Assembly (NCBI RefSeq): GCF_021155765.1
Contig: NC_060118.1
Span: 9,111,646 to 9,175,645 of the forward strand
From: Diprion similis
Lineage: Eukaryota; Arthropoda; Insecta; Hymenoptera; Diprionidae
DNA length: 64,000 bases
Reading direction: 5' to 3'
Shown: positions 50,398-62,386 of the stretch, piece by piece
How positions within the stretch are numbered: the stretch's first letter is position 1
How the letters are laid out: each line of letters opens with the position of its first letter
Translations under genes and position numbers: made by a program
Notes under the pieces: model-generated
What the model was told of the DNA's origin: nothing
What the model saw: the letters and a program-made list of their open reading frames with translations, nothing else
The model's database searches: none

Positions 50398-52880
50398 ATT
50401 ACAGGTGGCGCGGCGGCGAGAGCGGGACTTCACTCTGGTGACAAAATAATAAAGGTAAAAAATAGCCAAGAATTTATCTCATCTCTAATGATTATTGATC
50501 TTATCTTTTTTTTTTTTTTTATTCTCTCAAACTGCCCGTTAATTAGCCTCTAAATTCGTTTAAAAAAAGAAAGAAAAAAAAACGAAAAATCAAAGATAAC
50601 AAAATTCTTGTGTATAATTTTACGGAATTATCAGAAAACACTTTTTTACGCGTTACCAGTGACAAAAGGGCGTATCTCAAAATATACGCCTTTGTTTTTT
50701 TTTTTTTCTTTCGCTCTGCAGAACCAAAAGCACGTAGCAAAAGATTTTTTTTTTTCTCTTCAATCAACTTAAAAATGTGTATAACGTATAAGTCTATGGG
50801 AAAAAAAAAAAAAAATTTCCCATTTTTTTTCTACAGATTTTAATACATTACATACATTTTTAAGTTGATTGGAGAAAAAAAATTTTTTTTTTGATACACC
50901 CTTTTGGTATTAATAACGCGTCTACTTCGTGTTTTTATCTTTTTTTTTTTTTTTGTTTTTTTTTTCCGGGTGATCTTGCTCAAATTAATCCAAAAATTAA
51001 ACGCCACACGTTTTTCAACTTTGGTGAAAACTTGGAGAAAAATGAATAATACCGAGGAAAGAGATAAAAAAAAAAAAAGAAAAAAAATCAATTACGAAAT
51101 TAAAAATTGATCAATTCTTACTCATATATGTATAGTCCGCATCGACGTTTTTTCCCATCGTAATTTAACACTGATTTATATATATGCTTGTATTATATAT
51201 GTGTATATATCTATCTATCCTCATTCCATTTTTTTTTCCGTCATTGTCACATCCCGACGCGGTCGATCGTTGTTATTAGTATTCGCCGAGTTCAGTTCTT
51301 TATAGGCAGACGTTGCTTCTGTTCGTCGATCCGCGATGCAGCCACTCTGTAATCTGAAACTTGAATTATACTATAAATATTATTAATTTTGAATATTGTA
51401 TATATATATATATATATATGAATCTGAATCTGATTTGCCAAATTATATGTGATTAATTATATATTTGATAATTGTTTTGTCGCAGGTGAACGGTGTCAAC
51501 GTAATGCAGTCAACGCACACTGACGTCGTCGCGCTGATCAAATGTAAGCATGTCATCGATGATAACTATCGGATTATTAATTGTACCTACCAGATGTAGG
51601 TACTTACGCCCAACTCTGCCAGAAAAGAAAAAGATAAAGAAAATTCTGGAACAAGTTCAACGAGTTTCAACGATAGCTACGCTGACTTTCGTAGAGATTT
51701 TTCATTTCTAGTCTACGTAAAAAAAAAACAAAAAAAAAAAAAAAAAAAAAAAACGAGAGATGAAGCAGGAAGTGAAGGATAAAAAATAACAAAATGGATA
51801 TATATTAGGGAAAATTGAAGAGGAGAATTAAAAAAAAAAAAGAGAGAGAGAACGAAGATGACTCTAATTATTCTCTATTTGTCGCATTATAGTTATTATA
51901 ACGCTAAAAAAAATTGGCTGAAGGCTAAAGTTAGTAACGTTGACGTAAAACGACAAGATTAAGACAATTTTAGGACGACTTTGGAGGAGTTCGCTTTTCA
52001 GAATAATTGTATATTTTCTTTTGCAATGATTTACCAAATTTTGGAAAGTAAGTCGCGCAAAGGTAGAGAATTAGCGAAAAAAAGAAGACACTTACAGCAT
52101 TTTTTGATTCTTCTCTTCAATTGCTAATCGTGTTTCCGATTCTGACGATGACGACGATTTCGCGTCGCGATTACGTCGTTATTTTGTTGTTTGTTTTTGT
52201 TGTTGTTTTTGTTGTTAGTATTATCGAATCCGCATAAAGTAACACATGTATGACTGAGCTTCTAGCCTGCAAGGCAAGACTGACGTAAGCGCGAGAGTTA
52301 ATAGCGGTGACTGCTTCGCCCATCCATCCATCCATCCGTCCGTCCGTCCGTCCGTCCGTTCGTTCGTCCATTCGTCCGTCTGTTTAGCCGTCAGACAATC
52401 CGCGTACGCGACGTACGTACAATACACGTAGACACAGACTCTGCAGGCCAGGCTAAAACTCTAAACGTCTAGCCTCAATGATCGATTAGATCCGAACTCT
52501 CGTTTTCTTGAAAAAGAAAAATTTTACTCTTATTCGATTTCGTCTTTTTATCTCGATCAATTTTTTTCATAATTTATTTGCTTTCAACACGAACTGCAAA
52601 CAGCTCTTTAATCGTTCGCTCGTTCGTTCGTTCATTTTATTTTATATTTAATAATAATTATCCAATTATTATTTACATATTATATTATTAGATAGATATT
52701 ATTTTTAATTTTGATTCATCGACTGAAAATTTTACAACTTTTTCTTTTACACGAGTGACTCAAGTGTATTGCAAGACAGGTTTTTTAGTATTAATCGTAT
52801 CGAAATTCTATCGGATTTATAAAAATTAAAAACTGACCAGCCAATTCGAATTCGATGTGTTAAGTCGATATTCAGTTTAG

Positions 52881-52920
<40 letters not shown>

Positions 52921-55274
52921 TTTTTTTATCCGCTACTTTCGTGCTCGTCTTAAGTTTTTCCAGCTTCACAAGTTTATCATTGTGTTTTTGGGATTCATGG
53001 TAATTCGGGACCTTGTGCAGCGCGATGTGCACGATGATGGTATCAAACGTTGTTCGCGGACACTTGTCGTCGTTCATTTCTATTTATAATCCACAATACA
53101 ACGAGTTAATAATAAATCAATGCGAGACTGACGATTTTACCATATTATATCCTAAGTTTATGTTAAACGTCGAGCAGCAGAGGCGATATAATACGCGTAT
53201 AACTATATCTATACATGTATATACCTATAAGCATATAACATCGTTCGCCACGTAACCTTTGCTATTAAATTCTAGGACAAGTGCGTTCGTCGTTCGTTAC
53301 TCACCAATTTCTATAAACGCCGCGGATCGGTAGAAAAATCTTTTACTCATCGCCTAATATTTCCGCGATCGACTCGTTCACGCTCTTCGCCCCCATACAT
53401 CGCAATTCTTCATTTCATTACTCTCCAACGACTATTTCAGACCTTTAGATAGTCGTACATTATCGCTTGCTGTTTATCGCTGCGAGAAGAAAGATCTCTT
53501 CCTCTTCGTACGGAGTCGCGGAAAAAATAGAAACAAATAAATGAAAACTCGTTGGAAAATCTTGGAAATTTTAGGTATTTGTAATACACGTTTATTCGCG
53601 GTTCTTCGTAATTCACCAGCTTTCACGCCCGTTCTGTATAATAATTACGCTAGTAAAACGCAGAGTGTTTATAATCTTGTACGTGTATAATACCGAAAAT
53701 TCATGTAACATCTTCGTAATATTAACGTTTATTATAATCGAAGCATCGTGAGAAATGTAATAACTATAATATAAGAGTACATCTTACGACTGGTAATAAC
53801 GAGAAAGATATTTTTTATAATAACATTACTAAATACCACGGAATTTCTTCAAACATATAATCTATCTTGGGAGGATTATACAGAAATCTACTAATCCGGG
53901 ATAATCTTCAGTTATTCAAGTATCGAACATAAGAAGCTCATATGATTTTTTCCAACCATCTATGTATTAAGAATTTTTGAAAATAAGGAAGCGTGAAATG
54001 TGGATTAAATTTATCACTCGCCATAAAACGATTACAAGTATTTAAATTTCACTTCTGCGAACGATATTCTGTGCGTGGTAAGAGAAAAAAAAAAACTCAT
54101 TCGAAACTCGTCATTCATATTATTAATCCGTTACCTGTGATTCCCCGCCCGTTTCGCCTCTGCCTGCAAACACCTTCAGGTTGATGAAAAAAAACAAAGA
54201 AACAGAGAAAAAAAAATTCCCTAGACATTTTCTCCGCGTTATTTCGGAATTTTAGGAACGTCTGAAATGCTGTGAATTGTACAAATAAGGCAAAACTAAT
54301 TCACATTTTCAAAATTCAGCCCCTTTAGTCACTACAAAATTGCAAAATAACAATCACGCCAAATTTTTCGTTACGCTAATGTTACTAACTTCAGCCTTGT
54401 AGACTGAAAACCGGCTAGATTCATCATGTTGAAGTTAGTAACGTTTCATAACGATTCATGCCGAGGAAAAACTCTTGTTTCGCGATCTTCGAACTGTTTG
54501 AAATTAACTAAACCGTAATAAAATACAACACATACTCATATTTTGCAATCTTAGTTCCATCAAAATCATTATAATAATAAGAAAATAGTGATTTTTTCCC
54601 CCAATGTTTCGTTACGATAACGTTGCTAACTTCAGCCTCGTTCGGATTGGCTCGTGGCGTTGGCGAGCCTGATTGTAAGAACGAAGAACGCAGGCGCTGC
54701 TCTCGCCACTTCCAAACCAATTTCACGGGCAGCTTACTTTGAGCTTCTCTCTTTTTGCGCTGCCGGCTCGTCGTCAGTAGCAAATCTCTCGACCCGCGGC
54801 TGGTCCGCCGGATCTATATTATAGATCTCTCACTCCTCGATCGCAGTCGCGCGAATTAATCATACCACGAATTTCATTTACGCAATAATCGCTGCGCAAT
54901 AGGCGTTTTCTCGAAAAAATTAAAATAAAATAGAATACAAAAAGTATAAAACAAGAACGCTAAACGAAAAGTTATGGATTTTTATTTCCCTAGTTTATAC
55001 AGTTTAAATAATAAAAGAATGACGATGATAATCCGCACAGTGTAGAAAAATATTACACCAAAAACATCGATTGTTTTCACTCAGTGCGTGGTTTTTTTTT
55101 TTTTTTTTTTTTATGTTTTTTTTTTCTCTATATTATCTATATTTTGAATAATTTTACCTCCCGGGTAAATCATCGTTTTCCTAATGAGAACTCCGACAAC
55201 TTACGACTTGAAACGCGCCTGGGATCAGAGTCCCGTCGAATTTTATTTCGGTAAATTGATGGATGTTTGCAGTG

Positions 55275-55305
<31 letters not shown>

Positions 55306-58300
55306 ACTTGTTGTTATAATTTATCTAATGATGTGATGAATTTTTCCTGCTTTCCATCGATGATAATATACGTTGTGCGTGTGCGTATGGTTGCAGAGAA
55401 CAAACAACCGAAACCGGACCCTCTTTCGCATTTGCGCAGCGAATTTTTTTACACTCTCAACAAACAGGATTAAAAGAGAGAGAATACTTGACCTCCTACG
55501 GTTCAAGGGATACCTGTCAAGGATGTTCATTTCAAGCCGCTCGCTCTTGGCTCTTGGATCGTGATGGAATTTTTAAATTTCGCGGCTCAATACGAGAAAA
55601 TCTAATCTATCTTATCTACGTTACATGTAATTTAAAAGGAACAAGACTGATTTCTCGATTCCTGATTACGCAAATAATAATCTAGAGACACAGTTTTTGC
55701 GGGTCGGTAAAATATGGATGTGCTCCTTTCGAAAGTCTATCTATAATAATTCATCATCGCGTAATCGATTTGAGAAAAGAATTAATTTAGATTGGCAGTT
55801 GGGAAAAAGAGAGATACTGCAACGTTTGTTTTCACAACAATATTTTGTTTTGGGTGCAATAAGCGATGTTTTGCGATCAATTGGATTGGGGAGCTTGATA
55901 TTGAAGCGAGTCGCGCCATGTTTGTGAGTCAGAAATTCAAAATTACACCGGACCGCCGCCATAGCGGTTGGGCTTGTGCTATTCTCGGAATCTAAACCAG
56001 TAGTCACTCGCGAAAATATTGTCGTTTTCTAGTGTGCGAATTTTCTATCCTTGCCATGTATATGTATGTATTACGATCCGCAGAAGGTGTTTCAAATTTT
56101 TTTGTAACGTAGAGCGAAGCTGGATTCGAACGCCAATCTCTCGCAAGCTTTGACACTGGTGGCGTTAAAAATGCAGCAACTCTCCGAAGCGACGTTTTTC
56201 AAATTTCATTCTCAATGAGGAATAGAAAATTACAGTTAAATCAATATTGATGGAAATATCCGTCAAGCAACTGTTTATTGTTGCATGAACGTAAAGCTCT
56301 CGCAATGTTTACCAGAATATATAATACGAGTGACCGATATCGAAATTAATACTAATTGCAAGTCATACTGGATTTTCTGGTTAATTAAGGCATGAAAATT
56401 CATTCTTATTTTATACCCAGGAATGTATTTTTCGAGTAGTAGTTAACTCTTTGAGTCGCACATTATTGTGCTGGATTAACTTTTCAACAAGACAGTATTT
56501 TGTGGTTTTTGGTGTTTCTGATTACGAATCTGAATTCAGATGTCCAAAAGTCATCCAATATGGCGGACAAAAATTTCAGATTTGATCAAATACGGTAAAA
56601 AAAACTCTGTGCTTGGATTCGCGATACTGAATTTTAAAAATCTGATTTCAGATTCGTAATCAGCGACCCCAAAAACCTCTGGACAGAGTTTTTTCTCCAG
56701 ATTCGATAAAATCTGAAATTTTCGTTGTCCATAGTGGATCCGCCATCTTGAATTTTCAAAATACGATCTCAGATTTTTAATCAGCGATCCCAAAAACTTC
56801 TAATTTTGTTCAATCAATTTATTTCTAACAATAACAATTTACACTGTATCGCAATAATTACTCTCGAGTATTAAGAAGCTATTGGTATACCATCAGAGAT
56901 AGCAAAAAACTGCAAAGAAATGTGTCGAAAAGTTCTCTAAATATATAAAAAATGTATATAAAATAGGTGTTTAGAATACTTGCCATTATGATTTAAAAAA
57001 ATTTCTCTGTCCCGTACCTTATAATTCATACATAAATATTTTGCAGCCTCGACGCAGGTGGTTCTGACGGTGCAACAGAAACCTGCAACGGGATTACAGT
57101 CCCCCCTGACCGCCCACCAGATCCAAAGGCCAGTCAGCTTGTCGGGCAGCGGTACAGGCATGGTGTCTTTGCCTTCGCCCCCGACGTCGACGGCGCTCCA
57201 CCGTGCCTGGACAGCCCCTGCACCCTGTGGAGCTGCCCCTTCGACAGCCCGGATAACGGGCCCCCAGCCCGTTGATGTAAGTCCCAAATCGCGCGGTGAC
57301 TATCGATCGAAATCTGAGCCAACCGCGAGCGCCATCGGGCACCTTCTTCAAAGAAATCTTCTTCACCCCGCGACCATAGCATCACCTTCTACTTCTTCTT
57401 CTTCTTCTTCTTCTGTTTCCGATCCCATATCGTATCTTTCACTAACACAACGGTCACCGAACGCTTCTAGCTCACCGTTGAAACCACGAAACGTAAGACC
57501 ACTGCACTATACCTATAATACTTATTTTATTTTTTTCCAATTATACCTTTTTACTTATTATTCTTATGTATTCCATTCATGCTGCAAATATTCTCATCTC
57601 GAAATCACCTTGTCGTTTCAAGGTGTTTCGATATTGAGTATTTGGTACGATTGGGCCGCTGCATTTTTTTTTTTTTTTTTTTTTTTCCTACTTACTCTCT
57701 TTATTTGTTTACTTCTGTTCTATTCTTTACACATTTCTTATCTTTTTCCTCCTACCTACATGCACGCAATGCTTTTTATTTTAATAAGGCATATTAACAT
57801 ATTGTACGCATTTTTCTTTTTCTGCATATTTTTCTTTATATTCAGGTATTATTTTATTGTTTACGTACGGCGACGAATCAGACGATTATTGTATCAATTG
57901 GCATTCTAACGGATCAATTGTGAGAATTGTTTTTTTGTTTGTTTGCGTTTTTTTTATTTTTATTTTTTCCACGTCAACTAACTCACTACCAGACAACCCA
58001 CTAGCAGCCACAACTGTAACTAACTTTATCACAGTAAAAACGATTAATTGTCATTCTGTGAATTTCATACGACTGATTTTCGACGGAAGAAAAGATAAAT
58101 CAATAAGACAACAACGAGAAGAGAATTTAATTCTGATTAAAATAAATGCGGGAATTAGGAGAACCGTTGAACCACGATGGAGAAATATACGTGTTGAAAA
58201 TTTATAGCACGAGAAATTACGACAGTTGGAAACGCAGCGGGTAAACACCTTCCAGCAAATGCTGGAAACAGAACAACAATATCTTCAAATGTTACGCGAC

Positions 58301-61300
58301 AATTTGGCGAAGGCTGGAGCTGGAGGAGGAGGAGAAAACAACGTTGCTACTTGGCAAACCGAACTTGTCGGGGCCGAAAGGCGGGTTCGCACCCTTCAGG
58401 ATCAGCTAACAGCAATAACGAACAACGGTCAGGTGCGTTCCTGGTTTTTGCCATATTTTTTCTTATTAATTAATGAAAAAACAGAACAGATTTTAACTTA
58501 ATAATTAATACGCTTCGCTCTGGACTACATACATGGAAAAGGATATTTATCCATTTTCATTTTGTTTTCAAGAATTACGAGAAACCATTCGAATTTCCAC
58601 CCGTCACTTCGGACGAAGAAAGGTGCTTCTTGTATATAAATATGTACATAACTTCAGAGCTATAGATGCTCCTTAACACTAACTTGGAGAAGCTTGGATG
58701 AAAACTTATCGTTGACACGGCTTGATCGAATAATTGACAGAGGAATTGTTAAAATTTAAAGAAACAATGACGCTTGATCCTCGTCTTACTTATTTGGTCA
58801 GCCAAAGATTTTTATACACGTTTAAATACTTGGAAATTTCATGCACATGTTATAAATGAATATTATGCAATATGCGAGCGATTAAGCGATAGATTTTTCA
58901 TGCGAAACCAGGGTGTGAGATTGTCTCTGTATACGTAGCTAGGCTTTTGGCTAACCTCGCCTAACAGCTTTTTGTTGTGTCTCTATTACAGCTTTACTCG
59001 TTGGTAACAAACACTCCGCCTTCCCCAAAACGTTACTCACCTCCCAGCGACGTGCCGCCACCTTTACCCTCCCGGAAATCCCTCTCCGTGCAAAACCTCG
59101 CTCCTCCTCCGCTTCCTCCCAGACCTACACCAATGTCAAATACCCACAACACTGTCCAGTCGGACCTGGAGCGACATCAGCTGACCCATTTAACGCCCCC
59201 TGCCAACAGTCACGGTATACCTACCTCTGTAAGTAGCCACCTAATCACCTAATCAATCCAGACTTTCGTCGACTCTTCGCCGAACCGCAATTAGATTTTA
59301 TCACAGATAGAAAATTTCAACATTTTTTCATCATTCTATCCATATATATTTTATTCACCACCGTTTAGGCAGTGATTATCAATCGGAGAGTCTTACATGC
59401 AACGTTGGGTGTTGTTCAACACTTTTGTCTTGTGTTGTTCAAACGATACTTCGTATTCTCATTAAATATCGCTTTTTAACACGTTTACGCTTATCATTTC
59501 TACATTGGTTAGCACTGATCTGCAATAATTTTATTTTATTCAATGAAGCGAAGCCGTCGGTTGGGTTAGATTGTACGCTTTACATCGTATACTTTATACA
59601 TATGTACATAAATCATATATCTATATACCTATACATATAAAACTTGATACTCATCTTTTGCAACGTGGGATGGGCAGAAACTCTGTTTTAATTTTCGCAT
59701 TTTTGAGCTTGGCCTCTTTTCACACCTTTTCTTTTTCTCTTTTGATACGATCTGAAATACTATCCCGCCACGAGCTTCTGAAATTCTATAAATCGAGTTT
59801 ACATTTTAAATAATAGCAAACATTCAACCCTTTTCAACAGGATACGTAATTGTTACTTTCGTTAACAATAAGTTTAAATCGATTAGTGCAACGTTTCATG
59901 ATTTCAATCCGCGTGCCTAATTCACATACCGCCCCCTCCCCCACCTTTGTCCTCAAATCACAAGGATCGCGGTAAACCTATGTATAATTTGTAAATAATG
60001 CAAGCTAACTTCTTTAACGTTTCCAAATCTATTTTTCATTCAAGACATGGATTTCACCGGAAAACATTATTGACACAGTGTACCATTGTACCCAGGCATT
60101 TCAATGAAATGATTTATTTACGTGTCTACAGTTTTCTCAGGGGGCCAATCTTGGCTCTGCTGCCCTAAATAAACATCAACGAACAAAGTCCAGTCCTGAG
60201 CAACTCGGCACGGCGAATCTTCCGTGTCTTTCTCCTGCAGAAGCCAGCCGGCGTCTCATTGCTTCCGAATCTATGAACGATCTGTCACGATCGAAATTTG
60301 GCAGACATAGCGGCATCGATTTGGACGATCCACCTCATATTACACCGCCAGGCACTCCACCACCTCCTTATCCTCAGTCCTCTGGATCCGCTTCTGATCA
60401 CGGATCCTCCACGATAAACGACGTGAGTTTGAAGCAAATAAAATTAGCTTGTTACTCTTGGGTCTTATTTCTCTCTTGTTTTATTCATGTTCTTTCTCAC
60501 GCAGAGCATGGGCGAGAGTTTTGTAACAGTTTCGCCTGTCCGACAAGCTGTACTCAATGAGGGCAGCCCTGGTTTACCGCCGATTCAGCAGCCAATCATG
60601 TCCATGGAGGATGACGATATGAGTGACCAAGAAGTGGTCAGTGGAGTTCCCCTTTTCATGACTCTCTTACTTCTTCTTATGCAGATTCTTCTTTCGAGCA
60701 TCAAATTTATGTTATTTCTTTTCAGGGCCAGCTCGAAGATCACGGTCCTTTCAAGTCCCTCTCGAGACTCTGGGAGCATCACGCCCATCTAGCTGTTTTT
60801 ATTAATTACGTTCTCTCCAACAGCGATCCTTCCAGTCTGGTGAGTTGTTTGCACGATATTTTAATGTTTTATCGATTATACTTTTTTTCTCGACAGCGTA
60901 AATCTATTGCAACAACAAAATACGGTAAATATTTTAGTTTTTATCGATAATGAAACTGTTGTTTCACAGTTATTCTATTTAATAACGGACTTGTACAAGG
61001 AGGGAAATGCCAAAGAGATGAGAAAGTGGGCCTACGAAATACACTCGAGCTTCCTGGTGCCTGGTGCTGTGAGTTATTCGAAAACTATTATACCTGAGTA
61101 AATTTTTTTTCAACCATTTTGTAGCTGCTTTCAATCAAGCACGTACGTTTCGATTAATGTTTCAGCCTTTGAGATTGAATAACGTTGACGAAAATGTGGC
61201 GAGGGAGATAGACGACGTTTTATTGAAAGAATCTGACAAGGAGGAAATATTGAGAAAGGTAACTGATCGCTTCTATTTTTGACCAACTTGACCACTTGTA

Positions 61301-62386
61301 TTTTCTCGGCACACTCATTAAATTTTCATTCGAATGAGATAAAGCAACGTCATATCATTTTTTTTTTTCACAGATATTCTGGAAGGCCAGAGCTCGAGCA
61401 AAAGAAGAACTAAACGAACAGCTGGCAGATTTTCAACAGAAACGAACCGCCGGACTTGGAACTTTGTTTGGACCAAGCGACGCTCAACTGGACGAAAGTA
61501 CAAACGACAAAGCGAGGGAGGCGCAGGTCATCGACACTTTCCTTTTACCAAAAATGGAGCCTTACCTGTGAGTGTGGCTGGTAATTTTTTTCGCCCAGCT
61601 TCGTCTTACTGAATCTAATTTTTCTCGACATCTGTCTATCTAAAATTTCACAGGGACGATACGGAGAAAGAGCGGGACGAGTCTCGCGAGTTGACAACGG
61701 CCGCTGGTCTCGCTACCATATTGACGAAAATCTTCCAAGTACGAGTCGCCACTTTGGATCGATTTCCAACCTTCGTTTCCAAAGACAAGTCGAACTTCAA
61801 AGCTCGACTTCTCACCGGGAAAACAAGGAAACTCACCGTCCGAGGACACCATTTCGTTGTTCATCAGTACTACACAGTCACCTACTGTAATCACTGTCAA
61901 CTTATTATTTGGGGAGTCGGTCCTCAGGGTTATCAGTGCAGCGGTGAGTCGAAAGGATTCTCTTGCATCTCGAAATTGTAATCACTTAGTTTGATAATTG
62001 TATTCATCCCTTTACAGATTGCTCTCTGAACGTGCATCGTCAGTGTGTTCATGTCGTCGACGAAAATTGCCCGGGTCCATTGGTGGTCAGGAAAGAGAAG
62101 GGTGATCGCATCAGTAAATTTATAGGCATAATTCGACCTGAACGAAAACCACCATCGTCTCACCACCATCTTTCTCAGCATTTTTCACACAATCGTAAGA
62201 GAATGGTTTCTTATCTCCTAAGTAATCGACAAACGTAATCTAACGAATGATCTTAGTTGTAAATATCTAACGAAAGGTATGAAGAAAAAAAAAAAAACAT
62301 TGAATAAGTTAGTGTATTTTTGCTTCTAGTTGATCGAATCAAAAAATCTGAAGATGACAGTGGCGTTCTAACGGATGGAGAAAACG
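48952..62386 (+). CDS. RhoGEF2: PDZ-RhoGEF (RhoGEF2 / ARHGEF11-12 type), N-terminal 805 residues
   Basis: Exons: 48952-49120, 50405-50454, 51486-51543, 57047-57276, 58208-58432, 58992-59228, 60132-60422, 60505-60636, 60726-60839, 60970-61068, 61166-61258, 61374-61567, 61654-61943, 62018-62194, 62330-62386. All phases agree. An in-frame TGA 15 bases upstream supports the start. Domains: PDZ at about 28-107 (loop GYGMKV, then GLHSGDKIIKVNGVNV); coiled coil at about 170-205 (EKLRQLETQRVNTFQQMLET); proline-rich at 245-320 (PPPLPSRKS, PPPLPPRPTP); RGS-like at about 460-620 (FKSLSRLWEHHAHLAVFINY); C1 at 696-745 with the full H-X12-C-X2-C-X13-C-X2-C-X4-H-X2-C-X7-C pattern. The family activates Rho downstream of G-alpha-12/13 at the plasma membrane; Drosophila RhoGEF2 drives apical constriction. 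The DH-PH exons must lie past the window. The donor GTG/GTCAGT at 60636 is non-consensus. Confidence 0.94.
49395..50017. repeat. Fold-back element, second TTAGGGTG-family copy, TATACA target duplication
   Basis: It starts TTGGGGTGGCGC and ends GCACCACCCTAA. The arms share AAGAGCCCACTCCAAAGGA in inverted orientation with each other and with the copy at 8321. TATACA lies at both borders (49389-49394 and 50018-50023), a clean 6-bp duplication. It lies in RhoGEF2 coding intron 1. Confidence 0.82.
50360..50400. repeat. (GATT)n microsatellite abutting a splice acceptor
   Basis: About ten GATT units (one GGTT) end 4 bases before RhoGEF2 exon 2 at 50405; the acceptor reads GATTACAG. Confidence 0.9.
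52321..52376. repeat. (ATCC)n(GTCC)n(GTTC)n compound microsatellite
   Basis: Three related tetranucleotide runs lie in series in a RhoGEF2 intron. Confidence 0.85.
52881..52922. repeat. (TTTC)n microsatellite
   Basis: About ten TTTC units. Confidence 0.9.
54371..54470. repeat. Inverted pair of a GTTACTAACTTCAGCC motif
   Basis: ATGTTACTAACTTCAGCCTTG is followed 40 bases later by its reverse complement (GTTGAAGTTAGTAACGT). Further single copies of this motif occur through the RhoGEF2 introns (near 43209, 45993, 51930 and 54610), so it is probably part of a dispersed element. Confidence 0.45.
56447..56992. repeat. piggyBac-like MITE, copy B
   Basis: It lies in the same orientation as copy A. 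It begins CTCTTTGAGTCGCACATTATTGTGC-like sequence after TTAA (56443-56446). It shares the inverted GATTACGAATCTGA blocks and a similar 3' third (CGCAATAATTACTCTCGAG). The right end is eroded but is followed by TTAA (56993-56996). Its end lies about 50 bases before RhoGEF2 exon 4. Confidence 0.6.

Noticed and set aside
56095..56190. tRNA-like word GGATTCGAAC on the minus side
   Set aside because: The five bases each side of TTCGAAT do not pair as a T stem, and no acceptor stem or anticodon arm can be drawn.
57058..57909. 283-codon open frame on the plus strand
   Set aside because: Only 57058-57276 is RhoGEF2 exon 4. The rest reads through the donor GAT/GTAAGT and the intron, and the next exon joins in phase from 57276.
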